NCBI GenBank assembly: GCA_049890115.1
Contig: JBMHCC010000009.1
Location: 1 to 64,000, forward strand
DNA from: UBA685 sp049890115
GTDB lineage: Bacteria > Pseudomonadota > Alphaproteobacteria > Puniceispirillales > Puniceispirillaceae
DNA length: 64,000 bases
Reading direction: 5' to 3'
The notes under the pieces are model-generated. The model was not told the origin of the DNA, searched no databases, and worked only from the letters and a program-made list of their open reading frames with translations. The position numbers were made by a program, and so were the translations under genes. Below, piece by piece: positions 26,683 through 35,534 of this stretch (positions within the stretch are counted from its first letter, which is position 1; each line of letters begins with the position of its first letter).

Positions 26683-27696
26683 TTATTTGAATGGCGGTAC
26701 GTAGTGTAGACCGCCGTCACGTGACAATGCGTTCTTACCACGGCCAAGACCCAGTGGTGTCAGGTGACGGTCAAAGACTTCACCATAGTTACCAACCTGA
26801 GACAGAATGTTCAGACCCCAATCGCTTGACAGACCAGCTTTTTCAGCACCGATCAGCGGGTCAATACCCAATACGCGGTTGATTTCTGGGTTGTCATTTA
26901 CTGAACCAGCTAGTGATGCAGCATTTGCTGTACCAATGCCTAGCTCTTCACCAACAAGCATAACACGCAATGTCCATGCTACGATGTCTGCCCAGTTATC
27001 ATCACCTTCACGTACAACAGGGCCTAGTGGCTCTTTTGATACTGTTTCTGGCAGGATAACATGTGCTTCTGGGTTATCAAATGTCACACGTGTTGCAGCC
27101 AAGCCTGAACCGTCTGTTGTGTAAACGTCACAACGACCAGCAAGGTATGATTCGCGTGCTTCTGCGTTTGTTTCGATTGGCACTGGCTCATATGACATGT
27201 TGTTGCCAGCGAAGAATTCAGCCAAGTTCAATTCTGTTGTTGTACCTGTCTGGATACAAACTGATGCACCATCTAGTTCCAAAGCTGAGCTTACGCCCAA
27301 TGCTGCAGGAACCATAAATGCCTGACCATCATAATAGTTAACGCCGATGAATGTCTGCGCTAGGTCAACGTCACGGCTGAAAGTCCATGTTGTGTTACGT
27401 GACAGAATTTCGCCTTCACCTGAAGCCAGCTTTGTAAAGCGTGTCTTACCTGTGGCTGTTACGAATTCAACCTTCTGAGAATCACCCAGAACAGCTGCTG
27501 CAACGGCGCGACAGAAATCAACGTCAAAACCTGTCCAGTTGCCAGCGTCATCTGGGCTAGCAAAGCCTGTCAGGCCTGTGTTAACAATACAATTTAGATG
27601 GCCGCGGTCGCGAATATCTTCCAGAGTACCAGCATTTGCTGAAGATGCCGCAACAACACCAGCAAGACCGGCAACTGCGATCAATAATTTTTTCAT
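26683..27696 (-). CDS. aapJ: general amino-acid ABC transporter periplasmic binding protein
   Basis: 337 residues from ATG 27696, with AAGGGGATG upstream. Signal peptide MKKLLIAVAGLAGVVAASSA. The mature protein has LEDIRDRGHLNCIVNTG and the SBP_bac_3 signature GFDVDFCRAVAAAVLGD. Length and the YEPVPIETNAEARESYLAGRCD region fit AapJ, which binds a wide range of L-amino acids in the periplasm. First gene of the aap operon, divergent from metC. Confidence 0.94.
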   Translation of the reverse strand: MKKLLIAVAGLAGVVAASSANAGTLEDIRDRGHLNCIVNTGLTGFASPDDAGNWTGFDVDFCRAVAAAVLGDSQKVEFVTATGKTRFTKLASGEGEILSRNTTWTFSRDVDLAQTFIGVNYYDGQAFMVPAALGVSSALELDGASVCIQTGTTTELNLAEFFAGNNMSYEPVPIETNAEARESYLAGRCDVYTTDGSGLAATRVTFDNPEAHVILPETVSKEPLGPVVREGDDNWADIVAWTLRVMLVGEELGIGTANAASLAGSVNDNPEINRVLGIDPLIGAEKAGLSSDWGLNILSQVGNYGEVFDRHLTPLGLGRGKNALSRDGGLHYVPPFK

Positions 27697-27851
27697 AGTT
27701 TCATCCCCTTAACTTAGGTCTTTATGGAAATAAATGGTGCGTTATTACACCAGTCCCCCATTGATAAGGTATAGGCATTTTATTAAGAATTGTTAAGTAT
27801 TATTTCTGTAATAGTGTGATATGTTGCCATTTTGTAAATTTGGAGGTGAAA

Positions 27852-29030
27852 TTGGCTAAAAATAAGGCAGATTTGAGACTAAAAACGATCCTCTCCAGCC
27901 TCAGCCTTGCGCCGAAACAAACTGAAGGGTTTGTGAACCCGCCCATTTATCGCGGCTCAACTGTTGTAAGTGAGACATTGGCTCAGTATCGCGGCGAAGA
28001 ACCACAGCGCTATGATTATGGACGTGTTGGCACACCATCTTCTGAGGCGTTTGAGCATGCAATTAGCCATCTTTATGGTGCAGATGACACTGTCACCACC
28101 CCATCTGGCCTATCAGCTATTGCGATTGGTTTGATGAGTGTGGTCAAAGCAGGTGACCATATTTTGCTGCCAGATAGCATTTATGGCACATCGCGCGCAT
28201 TTATCACTAAAATGCTGCCAGCTTGGGATGTGGAAATTGAATTTTATCACCCACGTATTAATGAGGCTATCAAAGATCTTATTCGGCCAAATACCTCATT
28301 ACTTTATTTTGAAAGCCCAGGCTCGTTAACCTTTGAGCTTCAAGATATCCCTACCATGACCAAAATCGCCGCAGAGGCTGGCATAACAACAATGATTGAT
28401 AATACTTGGGGAACAGCTCTTCATTATCGTCCTTTTGAGATGGGTGTTGATATCATCATTGAAGCAGCGACGAAATTCATTACAGGCCATGCTGATGTCA
28501 ATTTGGGTGTCATCTGTGCCAAAGGAAGCCATGCCAAAAAACTCCGTCAAACCGTTCGCATGATGGGCATTTGTGCAGGCCCTGAAGATCTCTATTTAGG
28601 ATTGCGCGGTTTGCGCACTATGGATTTGCGATTGCAACAATCTGGCAAAACAGGCCTAGCGCTTGCTGAATTTGTTGAACGCCAGAATTGCGTATCAGAG
28701 GTGATGCACCCCGCCTTGCCATCATCACAAGATCACGCCTTATATCAGCGTGATTTTACCGGGTGTTGCGGCTTATTCGGCTTTGTCATTAAGCCTGAGA
28801 TAGCCCAAAATGCCATTGATAAAGCAGCATCTGCCCTATCAATTTTTCACATTGGCGCCAGCTGGGGTGGCTATGAAAGCTTATTCACCCAAGCTGTGCT
28901 GACCAATAGCAAGCGCGCCATTAGTAGCACAATACCTGAGGGCTATCTCATGCGTGTTTATGCTGGCATGGAAGATCAAGATGATCTTTTGGATGATTTA
29001 GCCGTATTTTTCCGCGCTCTTGGTGGTTGA
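27852..29030 (+). CDS. metC: cystathionine beta-lyase
   Basis: 392 residues. A TTG at 27852 is the start because GGAGG (27842-27846) lies 5 bases before it; the frame extends upstream to a GTG at 27816 with no ribosome site. Cys/Met metabolism PLP enzyme: FVNPPIYRGSTVV, RYDYGRVGTPSSEAFE, and the PLP lysine Lys208 in EAATKFITGHADVNLG. The ITGHAD motif and GASWGGYESL segment fit MetC-type beta-lyases. It splits cystathionine into homocysteine, pyruvate and ammonia. Its last 55 bases overlap the 3' end of the convergent helicase gene. Confidence 0.88.
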   Translation: MAKNKADLRLKTILSSLSLAPKQTEGFVNPPIYRGSTVVSETLAQYRGEEPQRYDYGRVGTPSSEAFEHAISHLYGADDTVTTPSGLSAIAIGLMSVVKAGDHILLPDSIYGTSRAFITKMLPAWDVEIEFYHPRINEAIKDLIRPNTSLLYFESPGSLTFELQDIPTMTKIAAEAGITTMIDNTWGTALHYRPFEMGVDIIIEAATKFITGHADVNLGVICAKGSHAKKLRQTVRMMGICAGPEDLYLGLRGLRTMDLRLQQSGKTGLALAEFVERQNCVSEVMHPALPSSQDHALYQRDFTGCCGLFGFVIKPEIAQNAIDKAASALSIFHIGASWGGYESLFTQAVLTNSKRAISSTIPEGYLMRVYAGMEDQDDLLDDLAVFFRALGG

Positions 29031-30877
29031 GCTGGCCTTTGACGCGACTTTGCACTAGATGCTTTGCGTTTTAGCCTGCCATTTCCTGTGCTTTTTGCGC
29101 CATTATGGCTTTGCATGCCACGACGCCCCTCTTTTTGTGGTCGCTCAGAACGTGGCTCAAAGCTATCAGATCCGCTAACAGCTGGCCGTTTGCTATAAGG
29201 CTTATCGCCTCGCTTTTTCGATAATGATAATGGCTTGCCGCCGCCATTTTGAGCGTAGCCATCTGTGCGCTTTGGAAAATCATCTCGTTTGCGCTGTGTG
29301 TTCTTTTCAGAATTATCATAGTTCTTTTTCGCAGGCTTAGCTGATGATTTGTCAAATGGCTTCTTGCCTGATTTGCGCCCATCGCGCTTAGAATCCTTGC
29401 CACGAAAACCGCCATCATCCTTGCCATAGAATGACTTATCAGAAGATGTATGTTCAAATGTCTCATTGCGCGGCTTATCAGCGTCTCTGTCATGAAAAGC
29501 ACGGCCTTTTTGTGGTGCTTTTTTACGTGAATCAAATTGACGCTTTTTAACATCACCTTTTGGACCATCTGATGCCTGCCAGTCAGATTTGCGGCTATCT
29601 GATTTGCGATCTTTGAATTTCCCGCCATCTGATTTGCGGTCTTTGAACTTGCCGCCATCAGGTTTTTTATCAAACGCTTTTTTGCCAAAATCGCGTTTAT
29701 CAGATGCTGGTTTACCAGCTGGGCCACCTGCCCCTTTGCCAGCTTGTTTCGGCAAATTAGATTGCGTTGCTGGTAGCTCTATACCCATCAATTTCTGGAT
29801 CTCACGCAAATAGGCTTTTTCAGAACGGTCAACAAGCGAAATTGCCAACCCTTCTCTGCCAGCGCGGCCTGTTCTGCCAATACGATGCACATAGCTTTCA
29901 GCGATATTTGGCAGATCATAATTAATCACCAGTGAAACATCATCAATATCAAGCCCGCGACCTGCCAAATCAGTTGCCACCATGATTGTGACCTCGCCTG
30001 ATTTGAACTCTTCCATGATATGGCGTCGTTGCCCGAATGATTTATCACCATGCAGCGACTGAGCAAAATAACCTGCTTTGATCAGCTGCACCTGCACTTT
30101 ATCAGCACCTCTTTTGGTGCGGGTGAAGATAATTACCTTCTGCCAGTTTGTTTCGCTTAACACCGATAATAACTGCATTGGTTTTTGCGGTTTATCGACA
30201 TGGATAATTTGTTGTTCAATATCTCTTGCTGGTTCAGATTCTTTACTGACCGCAATCCGTTTCGGGTTTGTTAATAGCTCATTTGCCAATTTCTCAATCG
30301 GCTTCGGCATTGTTGCTGAGGTCAAAATCGTCTGACGATTATCAGGCACATCAGCCATAATGGTTCGAATAGCTGGCACAAACCCCATATCAAGCATCTG
30401 ATCAGCTTCATCAAGCACCACATAGCTGACATTTGATAAATCTGCGGCACCTGTTTCCATGTGATCCATCAAACGACCTGGCGTTGCCACAATTAAATTC
30501 ACACCACGCGCCAAAGAGCGAAGCTGGCCCTCATAACGTGCCCCACCAACAATCAGACAAGATGAAAATTTCATAAATTGCCCATATTTGCGGGCATTAT
30601 CGACAATTTGATTGGCTAATTCTCTAGTCGGCGTCAAAATAAGCACATCACATTGGCCTTTTTCAGGTCGGCCTTTTAACGTGCTAAGAAAGGTCAGTAA
30701 GGGCAATAGAAACGCAGCTGTTTTACCTGTCCCTGTCTGCGCAATACCAATCGCATCATGACCAGCCAGCAATTCTGGGATCATTTCCGCCTGGATCGGT
30801 GATGGTGTTTCATAGCCTAAATGCGCAATGGCGCGCGTCACTGGTTTTGCCAGTCCCAAATCATTAAAATGTGTCAA
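28976..30877 (-). CDS. DEAD-box RNA helicase, RhlE-like
   Basis: 633 residues from TTG 30877, the most likely start (LTHFNDLGLAKPV); the frame is open to 30919 without a ribosome site. Motifs in order: Q motif YETPSPIQAEMIP, motif I AQTGTGKT, Ia PTRELANQI, II VLDEADQM, III TSATMP, IV FTRTKRGADKV, V ATDLAGRGLDID, VI HRIGRTGRAGREG. After about residue 375 the chain is a very basic, glycine/lysine/aspartate-rich disordered tail with a 10-residue unit (DGGKFKDRKS) repeated. Such proteins unwind RNA during ribosome assembly or cold adaptation. The 3' end overlaps metC on the other strand. Confidence 0.92.
   Translation of the reverse strand: MTHFNDLGLAKPVTRAIAHLGYETPSPIQAEMIPELLAGHDAIGIAQTGTGKTAAFLLPLLTFLSTLKGRPEKGQCDVLILTPTRELANQIVDNARKYGQFMKFSSCLIVGGARYEGQLRSLARGVNLIVATPGRLMDHMETGAADLSNVSYVVLDEADQMLDMGFVPAIRTIMADVPDNRQTILTSATMPKPIEKLANELLTNPKRIAVSKESEPARDIEQQIIHVDKPQKPMQLLSVLSETNWQKVIIFTRTKRGADKVQVQLIKAGYFAQSLHGDKSFGQRRHIMEEFKSGEVTIMVATDLAGRGLDIDDVSLVINYDLPNIAESYVHRIGRTGRAGREGLAISLVDRSEKAYLREIQKLMGIELPATQSNLPKQAGKGAGGPAGKPASDKRDFGKKAFDKKPDGGKFKDRKSDGGKFKDRKSDSRKSDWQASDGPKGDVKKRQFDSRKKAPQKGRAFHDRDADKPRNETFEHTSSDKSFYGKDDGGFRGKDSKRDGRKSGKKPFDKSSAKPAKKNYDNSEKNTQRKRDDFPKRTDGYAQNGGGKPLSLSKKRGDKPYSKRPAVSGSDSFEPRSERPQKEGRRGMQSHNGAKSTGNGRLKRKASSAKSRQRPAQPPRARKNTAKSSKRSS
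29601..29660 (-). repeat. two-copy 30-bp in-frame repeat in helicase tail
   Basis: Two adjacent 30-base units (29601-29630, 29631-29660) differ at a few positions and encode the repeated GGKFKDRKSD block of the basic helicase tail. Confidence 0.8.
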
Positions 30878-30938
30878 AACACGAAAATCTTTCAAAAAAA
30901 CGTTACAATACAAGCACAAGCAGGATTATCGACAACTC

Positions 30939-31385
30939 TTAGCGCCATTTATCCTTGGCCAAATCATCATCGGTACGTGCTGATACCCATGATTGACCTT
31001 CTTTGGTTTCTTCCGCCTTCCAAAAAGGAGCATCTGTTTTCAAATAATCCATAACGAAATGTGTTGCTTTCAAAGCTGCTTCGCGATGGGCTGAGGCAGC
31101 TGCTACCAGAACGATATTTTCGGTTGGCGCTAATCTGCCAACACGGTGGATAATCCGCAAACCATTTAAGTCAAATTGTGATGCGGCTTGCGCTGCGATC
31201 ACGCCAAGCTGTTGTTCTGTCATTTGCGAATAATGTTCAAGTGTTAATGATATCAGCTCACCAGAGATATCCCTGACTGTGCCGATAAATACCGCTATGG
31301 CACCAACCGTTGCCTGTTTTAAAGCCGTCACCTCATCATCAATGATGAAATCATCTTCTGTGACTTTGATGAAGATATCTGCCAC
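30939..31385 (-). CDS. moaE: molybdopterin synthase catalytic subunit
   Basis: 148 residues. VGAIAVFIGTVRD, LEHYSQMTEQQL, RIIHRVGRLAPTENIVLVAAASAHREAAL and the C-terminal catalytic APFWKAEE (with Lys in FWK) are MoaE hallmarks. It transfers sulfur from MoaD to precursor Z to make molybdopterin. Two bases after moaD; last gene of the molybdenum-cofactor operon. Confidence 0.96.
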   Translation of the reverse strand: MADIFIKVTEDDFIIDDEVTALKQATVGAIAVFIGTVRDISGELISLTLEHYSQMTEQQLGVIAAQAASQFDLNGLRIIHRVGRLAPTENIVLVAAASAHREAALKATHFVMDYLKTDAPFWKAEETKEGQSWVSARTDDDLAKDKWR

Positions 31386-31387
31386 AC

Positions 31388-31639
31388 TTAGCCTCCGGTC
31401 ACTGGCGGGAAAAATGCCACTTCATCATTATCATTTATCACTGCATCATGTTGTGCAAATTCATGATTAACCGCTGCCCTAATCACCGCCCTATCTGAAA
31501 AAGCCTTTGCGAAATCATCTGAACGTGCTGCTAGGTAATTCATTAAACCCTCTATTGATTGCACATTATCAGGGCATAAGATCTCTTCTTGTGCACAGCC
31601 TGTGTAATCTTTCAACCAGGCAAAATACCGGATAACCAT
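31388..31639 (-). CDS. moaD: molybdopterin synthase sulfur-carrier subunit
   Basis: 83 residues, ubiquitin-like fold, ending in FFPPVTGG. The terminal Gly-Gly is the site of thiocarboxylation. N-terminus YFAWLKDYTGCAQEEI is typical. Starts 9 bases after moeA stops and is followed by moaE after two bases. Confidence 0.95.
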   Translation of the reverse strand: MVIRYFAWLKDYTGCAQEEILCPDNVQSIEGLMNYLAARSDDFAKAFSDRAVIRAAVNHEFAQHDAVINDNDEVAFFPPVTGG

Positions 31640-31648
31640 AATAGCGCC

Positions 31649-32878
31649 TTATCGAAAAGGAATAAAAGATAGCTTCATATTAGGGGTAATTTCACCTGCC
31701 TCAAAAGGCAGTTCAGCCAACCCATCTGCGCCAGTCAAAGATGACAAAACGCCTGCCCCTTTGCGACCATGCGGCACAATGACAGTCTCGCCCTGATTTG
31801 TCAAAGCAAGTTTTACCCGCACAAATTCAGCGCGTTCATTTTCTGCCTTTTTATGGCTGATATCAGCTGGCAGTATTATGGTGCGTAACAGGGGAAAAAC
31901 ACCACTTGCCAATTTTTGCATAACTGGCGCGATAAACAGCAAAAAACAAACATAAACAGCCACAGGATTACCAGGCAGGCAAATAACAGGCTTATTATTA
32001 ATTTTAGCACCACATACAGGTCTGCCAGGTTTTATCGCAACCTGCCTAAATAATATGTCAGCCTTGTTCGCTTGCAACGCTGCTAGTGAGTGATCTTCAT
32101 CACCATCTGCTGCTCCGCCTGATGTGATAACCATATCACAGTCACGAACCGCCTCTGCCAATGTGGCTGATAGATGTGCTTTATCATCAGGGACAATGCC
32201 ATAATCTATTGGCTGATGCCCTGCCTGATGTACCAATGATTGTAAAAGAGGCCGATTGGAATCATAAATCTGCCCAAATGCCTTTTCACCTGCGCTCACC
32301 CCTGCTTCGACAAGCTCATCACCAGTGGATATGATGGCAATACGCAAAGGCTGCATGACGGCAATATCGGTTAGACCTGCTGCTGCAAGCTGTGCCAAAT
32401 GCGATGGCGCGATGATTGTACCTTTGGCGATGATTTCCTCATCCAATGCCAGATTTTCACCAGCTGGACGAGCATTTTTGCCAGCTGTCATTGCCTTTGA
32501 AAATACCACTTTTTCATCAGTTACGTGGCAAAATTCCTGCATCATCACAGCATCAAATTCATCAGGCAAAATAGCACCTGTAAAGATGCGCAAGGCATCA
32601 AAATCACCAATTTTGCCAGTAAAGGGATGACCTGCTTTAGCTTCGCCAATGATGGTAAAAGGATGGTCAGGATTAGCCTGTAATATCGCCGATTTCACAG
32701 CGTAACCATCTACCGCTGCATTTGTTGTTTCTGGCAGATTTAGGGGGCTTTTGACTGTCTCTGCTGCGACCATACCAGCGGCTGTTTCAGCTGGCACAAC
32801 CACAATCTTGGCCATTTGGTCAAAAGCCGCATCAAGCAAGGCTCGTGCTGCCTCATATCGTATCGCTGGCGCCATCAT
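31649..32878 (-). CDS. moeA: molybdopterin molybdenumtransferase
   Basis: 409 residues. Domain order: N-terminal MoeA domain (ETTNAAVDGYAVKS), then the molybdopterin-binding domain with ISTGDELVEAG, IYDSNRPLL, ITSGGAADGDEDH and PGRPVCGAKINNKPVICLPG, then domain IV. It inserts molybdate into adenylylated molybdopterin. The motif TSGGAADGD replaces the more common TSGGVSVGD, which is seen in variants. The start overlaps the stop of mobB by four bases (ATGA), showing translational coupling. MogA is not seen here. Confidence 0.95.
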   Translation of the reverse strand: MMAPAIRYEAARALLDAAFDQMAKIVVVPAETAAGMVAAETVKSPLNLPETTNAAVDGYAVKSAILQANPDHPFTIIGEAKAGHPFTGKIGDFDALRIFTGAILPDEFDAVMMQEFCHVTDEKVVFSKAMTAGKNARPAGENLALDEEIIAKGTIIAPSHLAQLAAAGLTDIAVMQPLRIAIISTGDELVEAGVSAGEKAFGQIYDSNRPLLQSLVHQAGHQPIDYGIVPDDKAHLSATLAEAVRDCDMVITSGGAADGDEDHSLAALQANKADILFRQVAIKPGRPVCGAKINNKPVICLPGNPVAVYVCFLLFIAPVMQKLASGVFPLLRTIILPADISHKKAENERAEFVRVKLALTNQGETVIVPHGRKGAGVLSSLTGADGLAELPFEAGEITPNMKLSFIPFR

Positions 32879-33465
32879 AATGACACCTCATCACTATGCT
32901 GGTCATCACTATGCTGGTCGTCACTATGCTGGTTGTCACTATGTTGGTTGTCACTATGTTGGTCATCAGCAAGCTGGCATAAAAAGGCAAAAATACCCGC
33001 AATATCATCACGCTGAAATGCTGCTATTGGATAATCTGCGCCTAATTCGGGAACCACGATGGCTTTGATATTATCATCAATTTCATATAAAGGCGGATGA
33101 CCGAGAGCGGGATTAAACACCTCAATTTTGCAAATCGCTTCTGATTTAAACCCTTCAACCAACACCCAATCACAGCTATCAAGCTCTGCTAGACAGTAAG
33201 CCAATGTCGGCTGAAATGGCGTCTTTTTTTCAGTGAATTTCGCCATGCGATTGGCGCTGGCAATCACGACCTGCCCTGCCCCTGCTTTGCGATGACGAAA
33301 GCTATCTTTGCCTTCGATATCAGCTTCAAAATTATGATGAGCATGTTTTACAGTAGAAATTGAAATATTATGAATAACAGATTGTTTTATAATCTTTTCT
33401 GCTAGGGTTGTTTTTCCAGCACCAGACCAGGCAGCAAGACCAAAAGTAAATAAACGCTGTGTCAT
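32875..33465 (-). CDS. mobB: molybdopterin-guanine dinucleotide biosynthesis protein B with repeat tail
   Basis: 196 residues. P-loop GTPase with LAAWSGAGKTTLAEKII, VKHAHHNFEAD, and the conserved VLVEGFKSE. MobB assists MobA in making the MGD form of the cofactor. After residue about 165 the chain ends in five copies of a (D/N)QHSD pentapeptide, rich in histidine and aspartate, before EVSL. That tail is not part of the MobB family and may bind metal or simply be slippage-derived. The gene overlaps moeA by four bases. Confidence 0.92.
   Translation of the reverse strand: MTQRLFTFGLAAWSGAGKTTLAEKIIKQSVIHNISISTVKHAHHNFEADIEGKDSFRHRKAGAGQVVIASANRMAKFTEKKTPFQPTLAYCLAELDSCDWVLVEGFKSEAICKIEVFNPALGHPPLYEIDDNIKAIVVPELGADYPIAAFQRDDIAGIFAFLCQLADDQHSDNQHSDNQHSDDQHSDDQHSDEVSL
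32891..32965 (-). repeat. five-copy 15-bp in-frame tandem repeat in mobB
   Basis: Five units of 15 bases on the plus strand, each TCACTATG(C/T)TGGT(C/T)(A/G)-type, at 32891, 32906, 32921, 32936 and 32951, with a degenerate sixth starting at 32966. On the minus strand they encode (D/N)QHSD. Unit length divisible by three means copy changes would preserve the frame. Confidence 0.95.
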
Positions 33466-33476
33466 AAAAAACCCAA

Positions 33477-34493
33477 TTATCCGCCTGTAACATTCATGTG
33501 ACGCGCCACAGCAGGGTCTGATTTCTGTCTGCTAATCTCAAAATCATGACCTTTTGGCTTGCGTGCAATAGCATCAATGATAGCGGTACGTAATGCCTGT
33601 GTGCCGCCATTGCGCAATGCCTGTGCCAGATTAGCATTATCATCCTGACCAAGACACATATAGAGCTCTCCGGTACATGTCATTCTAATGCGGTTGCAGC
33701 TTTCGCAAAAATTATGTGTCAGCGGCGTGATCAGCCCAAGCCTGCCACCTGTTTCACGAATATCGAAATAACGTGCTGGACCAGCTGTTCGATAGGCACT
33801 TGGCACAAGCGTAAACTCAGTTTCAATCAGCGAACGCACCTTTGTAAGTGGCAAATATTGATCAAGCCTGTTTTCAGAGCCAATATCCCCCATTGGCATC
33901 ACTTCAATGATGGTCAGATCAAAGCCTTCATCACCACACCAACGCACCATATCGCAAAATTCGCCATCATTGACACCTTGCAAGGCGACCATATTTATTT
34001 TCAATGCCAAACCAGCTTTTTTAGCGGCCTGCAAGCCCTCCATCACCTTGGATAGATCGCCCCATCTGGTGATTTTCCGAAACGCATCTTCATTCAGACT
34101 GTCAAGTGAGATATTGAGGCGGCGAACACCTGCTTCATAGAGGTCATCTGCCATTTTTGCTAGCTGACTGCCATTGGTTGTCAAAGTGACCTCATCAAGC
34201 CTGCCATCTTTCACTGCCTGCCCCAGCTTTGTGATAAGCTGCATGATGTTTCGCCTGACCAGCGGCTCACCACCTGTTAATCTGATCTTACGGGTGCCAA
34301 GAGACATAAACACATTTGTGATTTCTGCTAGCTCTTCAAGCGTTAGCAGCTCTGCTTTCGGCAAAAAGGTCATTTCTTCTGCCATGCAATAGACGCATCT
34401 GAAATCACATCTATCTGTGACCGACAAGCGCACATAATCAACCACACGCCCATAGGGGTCGATAAGCTGGTTTTCTGGCAGATTGCTGGTCAT
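33477..34493 (-). CDS. moaA: GTP 3',8-cyclase
   Basis: 338 residues. Radical SAM enzyme that starts molybdenum-cofactor synthesis from GTP with MoaC. The radical SAM cluster is Cys29, Cys33, Cys36 in CDFRCVYCMAE. The second cluster lies in NFCESCNRIRMTCTGELYMC, and the C-terminal Gly-Gly tail (NVTGG) needed for activity is present. First gene of the operon moaA-mobB-moeA-moaD-moaE. moaC, mobA and mogA are not in the window. Confidence 0.97.
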   Translation of the reverse strand: MTSNLPENQLIDPYGRVVDYVRLSVTDRCDFRCVYCMAEEMTFLPKAELLTLEELAEITNVFMSLGTRKIRLTGGEPLVRRNIMQLITKLGQAVKDGRLDEVTLTTNGSQLAKMADDLYEAGVRRLNISLDSLNEDAFRKITRWGDLSKVMEGLQAAKKAGLALKINMVALQGVNDGEFCDMVRWCGDEGFDLTIIEVMPMGDIGSENRLDQYLPLTKVRSLIETEFTLVPSAYRTAGPARYFDIRETGGRLGLITPLTHNFCESCNRIRMTCTGELYMCLGQDDNANLAQALRNGGTQALRTAIIDAIARKPKGHDFEISRQKSDPAVARHMNVTGG

Positions 34494-34655
34494 AGCTTGC
34501 TTTTCCTACAGAATGAAATTTTGTTGCAAAACAACAAGGTTACAGATTTGCTTGTCAGATGAGGTATGATACTGAATAAAAGCAAAATATGGAAGGTCTT
34601 TCACAAGCTATAAAGCGGGTTTCGTGATAAGGCTTACCGCAGACAAGATGCATAA

Positions 34656-35519
34656 ATGGCCGTTATTGTGATGATTTCATTTTCCCTGTCAAACCTGTCA
34701 TTTACCACAGCACGCCAGCTGGTGGCTATGCTTGTTAGTGCGGCGCTCTATTTTGGCCTAACACCTGCCTATGCTGGTCAAATTTTATTGCAATCAACCA
34801 CATCGACACAAAATTCAGGCCTTTATGATTACCTATTGCCACTTTATGAGGCAGAGATGGGTGAAAAGGTCATTATTGTGGCTGTTGGCACAGGAAAAGC
34901 GCTTTTTAACGGGCGTAATTGCAATGCTGATGCGTTATTAATCCATTCAACAAAAGATGAAGAAAAATTTGTCGAAGATGGCTTTGGGCTATATCGGCAG
35001 AATGTGATGTATAATGATTTCATCCTTGTCGGCCCATCTGATGATCCAGCACAAATTAAGAATGCCACAAATGCTGGTGATGCTTTTCGCAAAATCGCAT
35101 CTGAACAAGCCAGTTTTGCCTCGCGTGGTGATAATAGTGGCACGCATAAAAAAGAGGTTGCCTTGTGGGACATGGCGGCCATTAATCCTGTTCCCTATTC
35201 AGGAACCTGGTATCTTGAAACAGGAACAGGCATGGGAGCGACGCTTAACCTTGCTGTTGAAAAAAATGCGTATAGCATCACAGATAGAGGCACTTGGATT
35301 GCCTTTGCCAACAAACAACAGCATGAAATCCTATTTGAAGGCGATAGCGCTCTATTCAATCAATATGGCATCATCCCAATCGCTAAAGCAGCCTGTCCCT
35401 CTGCCAAACAAGATTTAGCTGTGAAATTTGCCAACTGGCTTACCTCAGATAATGGCCAAATTGCGATTGCCAGCTTTAGTAAAAATGGCGAACAGCTTTT
35501 TATGCCAAATGCCGATTAG
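34656..35519 (+). CDS. tupA: tungstate/molybdate-binding periplasmic protein, TupA-like
   Basis: 287 residues with an N-terminal signal segment (LVAMLVSAALYFGLTPAYA, cleavage after YA-G). LLQSTTSTQNSGLYDYLLP and FASRGDNSGTHKKE are the anion-binding motifs of TupA (usually TTTSTxxSGL and RGDxSGTH). It captures tungstate or molybdate in the periplasm. The permease TupB and ATPase TupC are not adjacent: the next gene on the plus strand is metY, more than 1.3 kb on. It sits divergent from the molybdenum-cofactor operon, which fits the oxyanion supply role. The leader (34494-34655) holds promoter space but no element I can name. Confidence 0.85.
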   Translation: MAVIVMISFSLSNLSFTTARQLVAMLVSAALYFGLTPAYAGQILLQSTTSTQNSGLYDYLLPLYEAEMGEKVIIVAVGTGKALFNGRNCNADALLIHSTKDEEKFVEDGFGLYRQNVMYNDFILVGPSDDPAQIKNATNAGDAFRKIASEQASFASRGDNSGTHKKEVALWDMAAINPVPYSGTWYLETGTGMGATLNLAVEKNAYSITDRGTWIAFANKQQHEILFEGDSALFNQYGIIPIAKAACPSAKQDLAVKFANWLTSDNGQIAIASFSKNGEQLFMPNAD

Positions 35520-35534
35520 CCTATCTGAGCCCCC

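Noticed and set aside
32891..32965. CRISPR-like short repeats
   Set aside because: Units are 15 bases, directly adjacent with no spacers, and lie in frame inside mobB.
34494..34655. Possible molybdenum-cofactor riboswitch upstream of tupA or moaA
   Set aside because: No hairpin arrangement matching the known motif could be recognised by eye.
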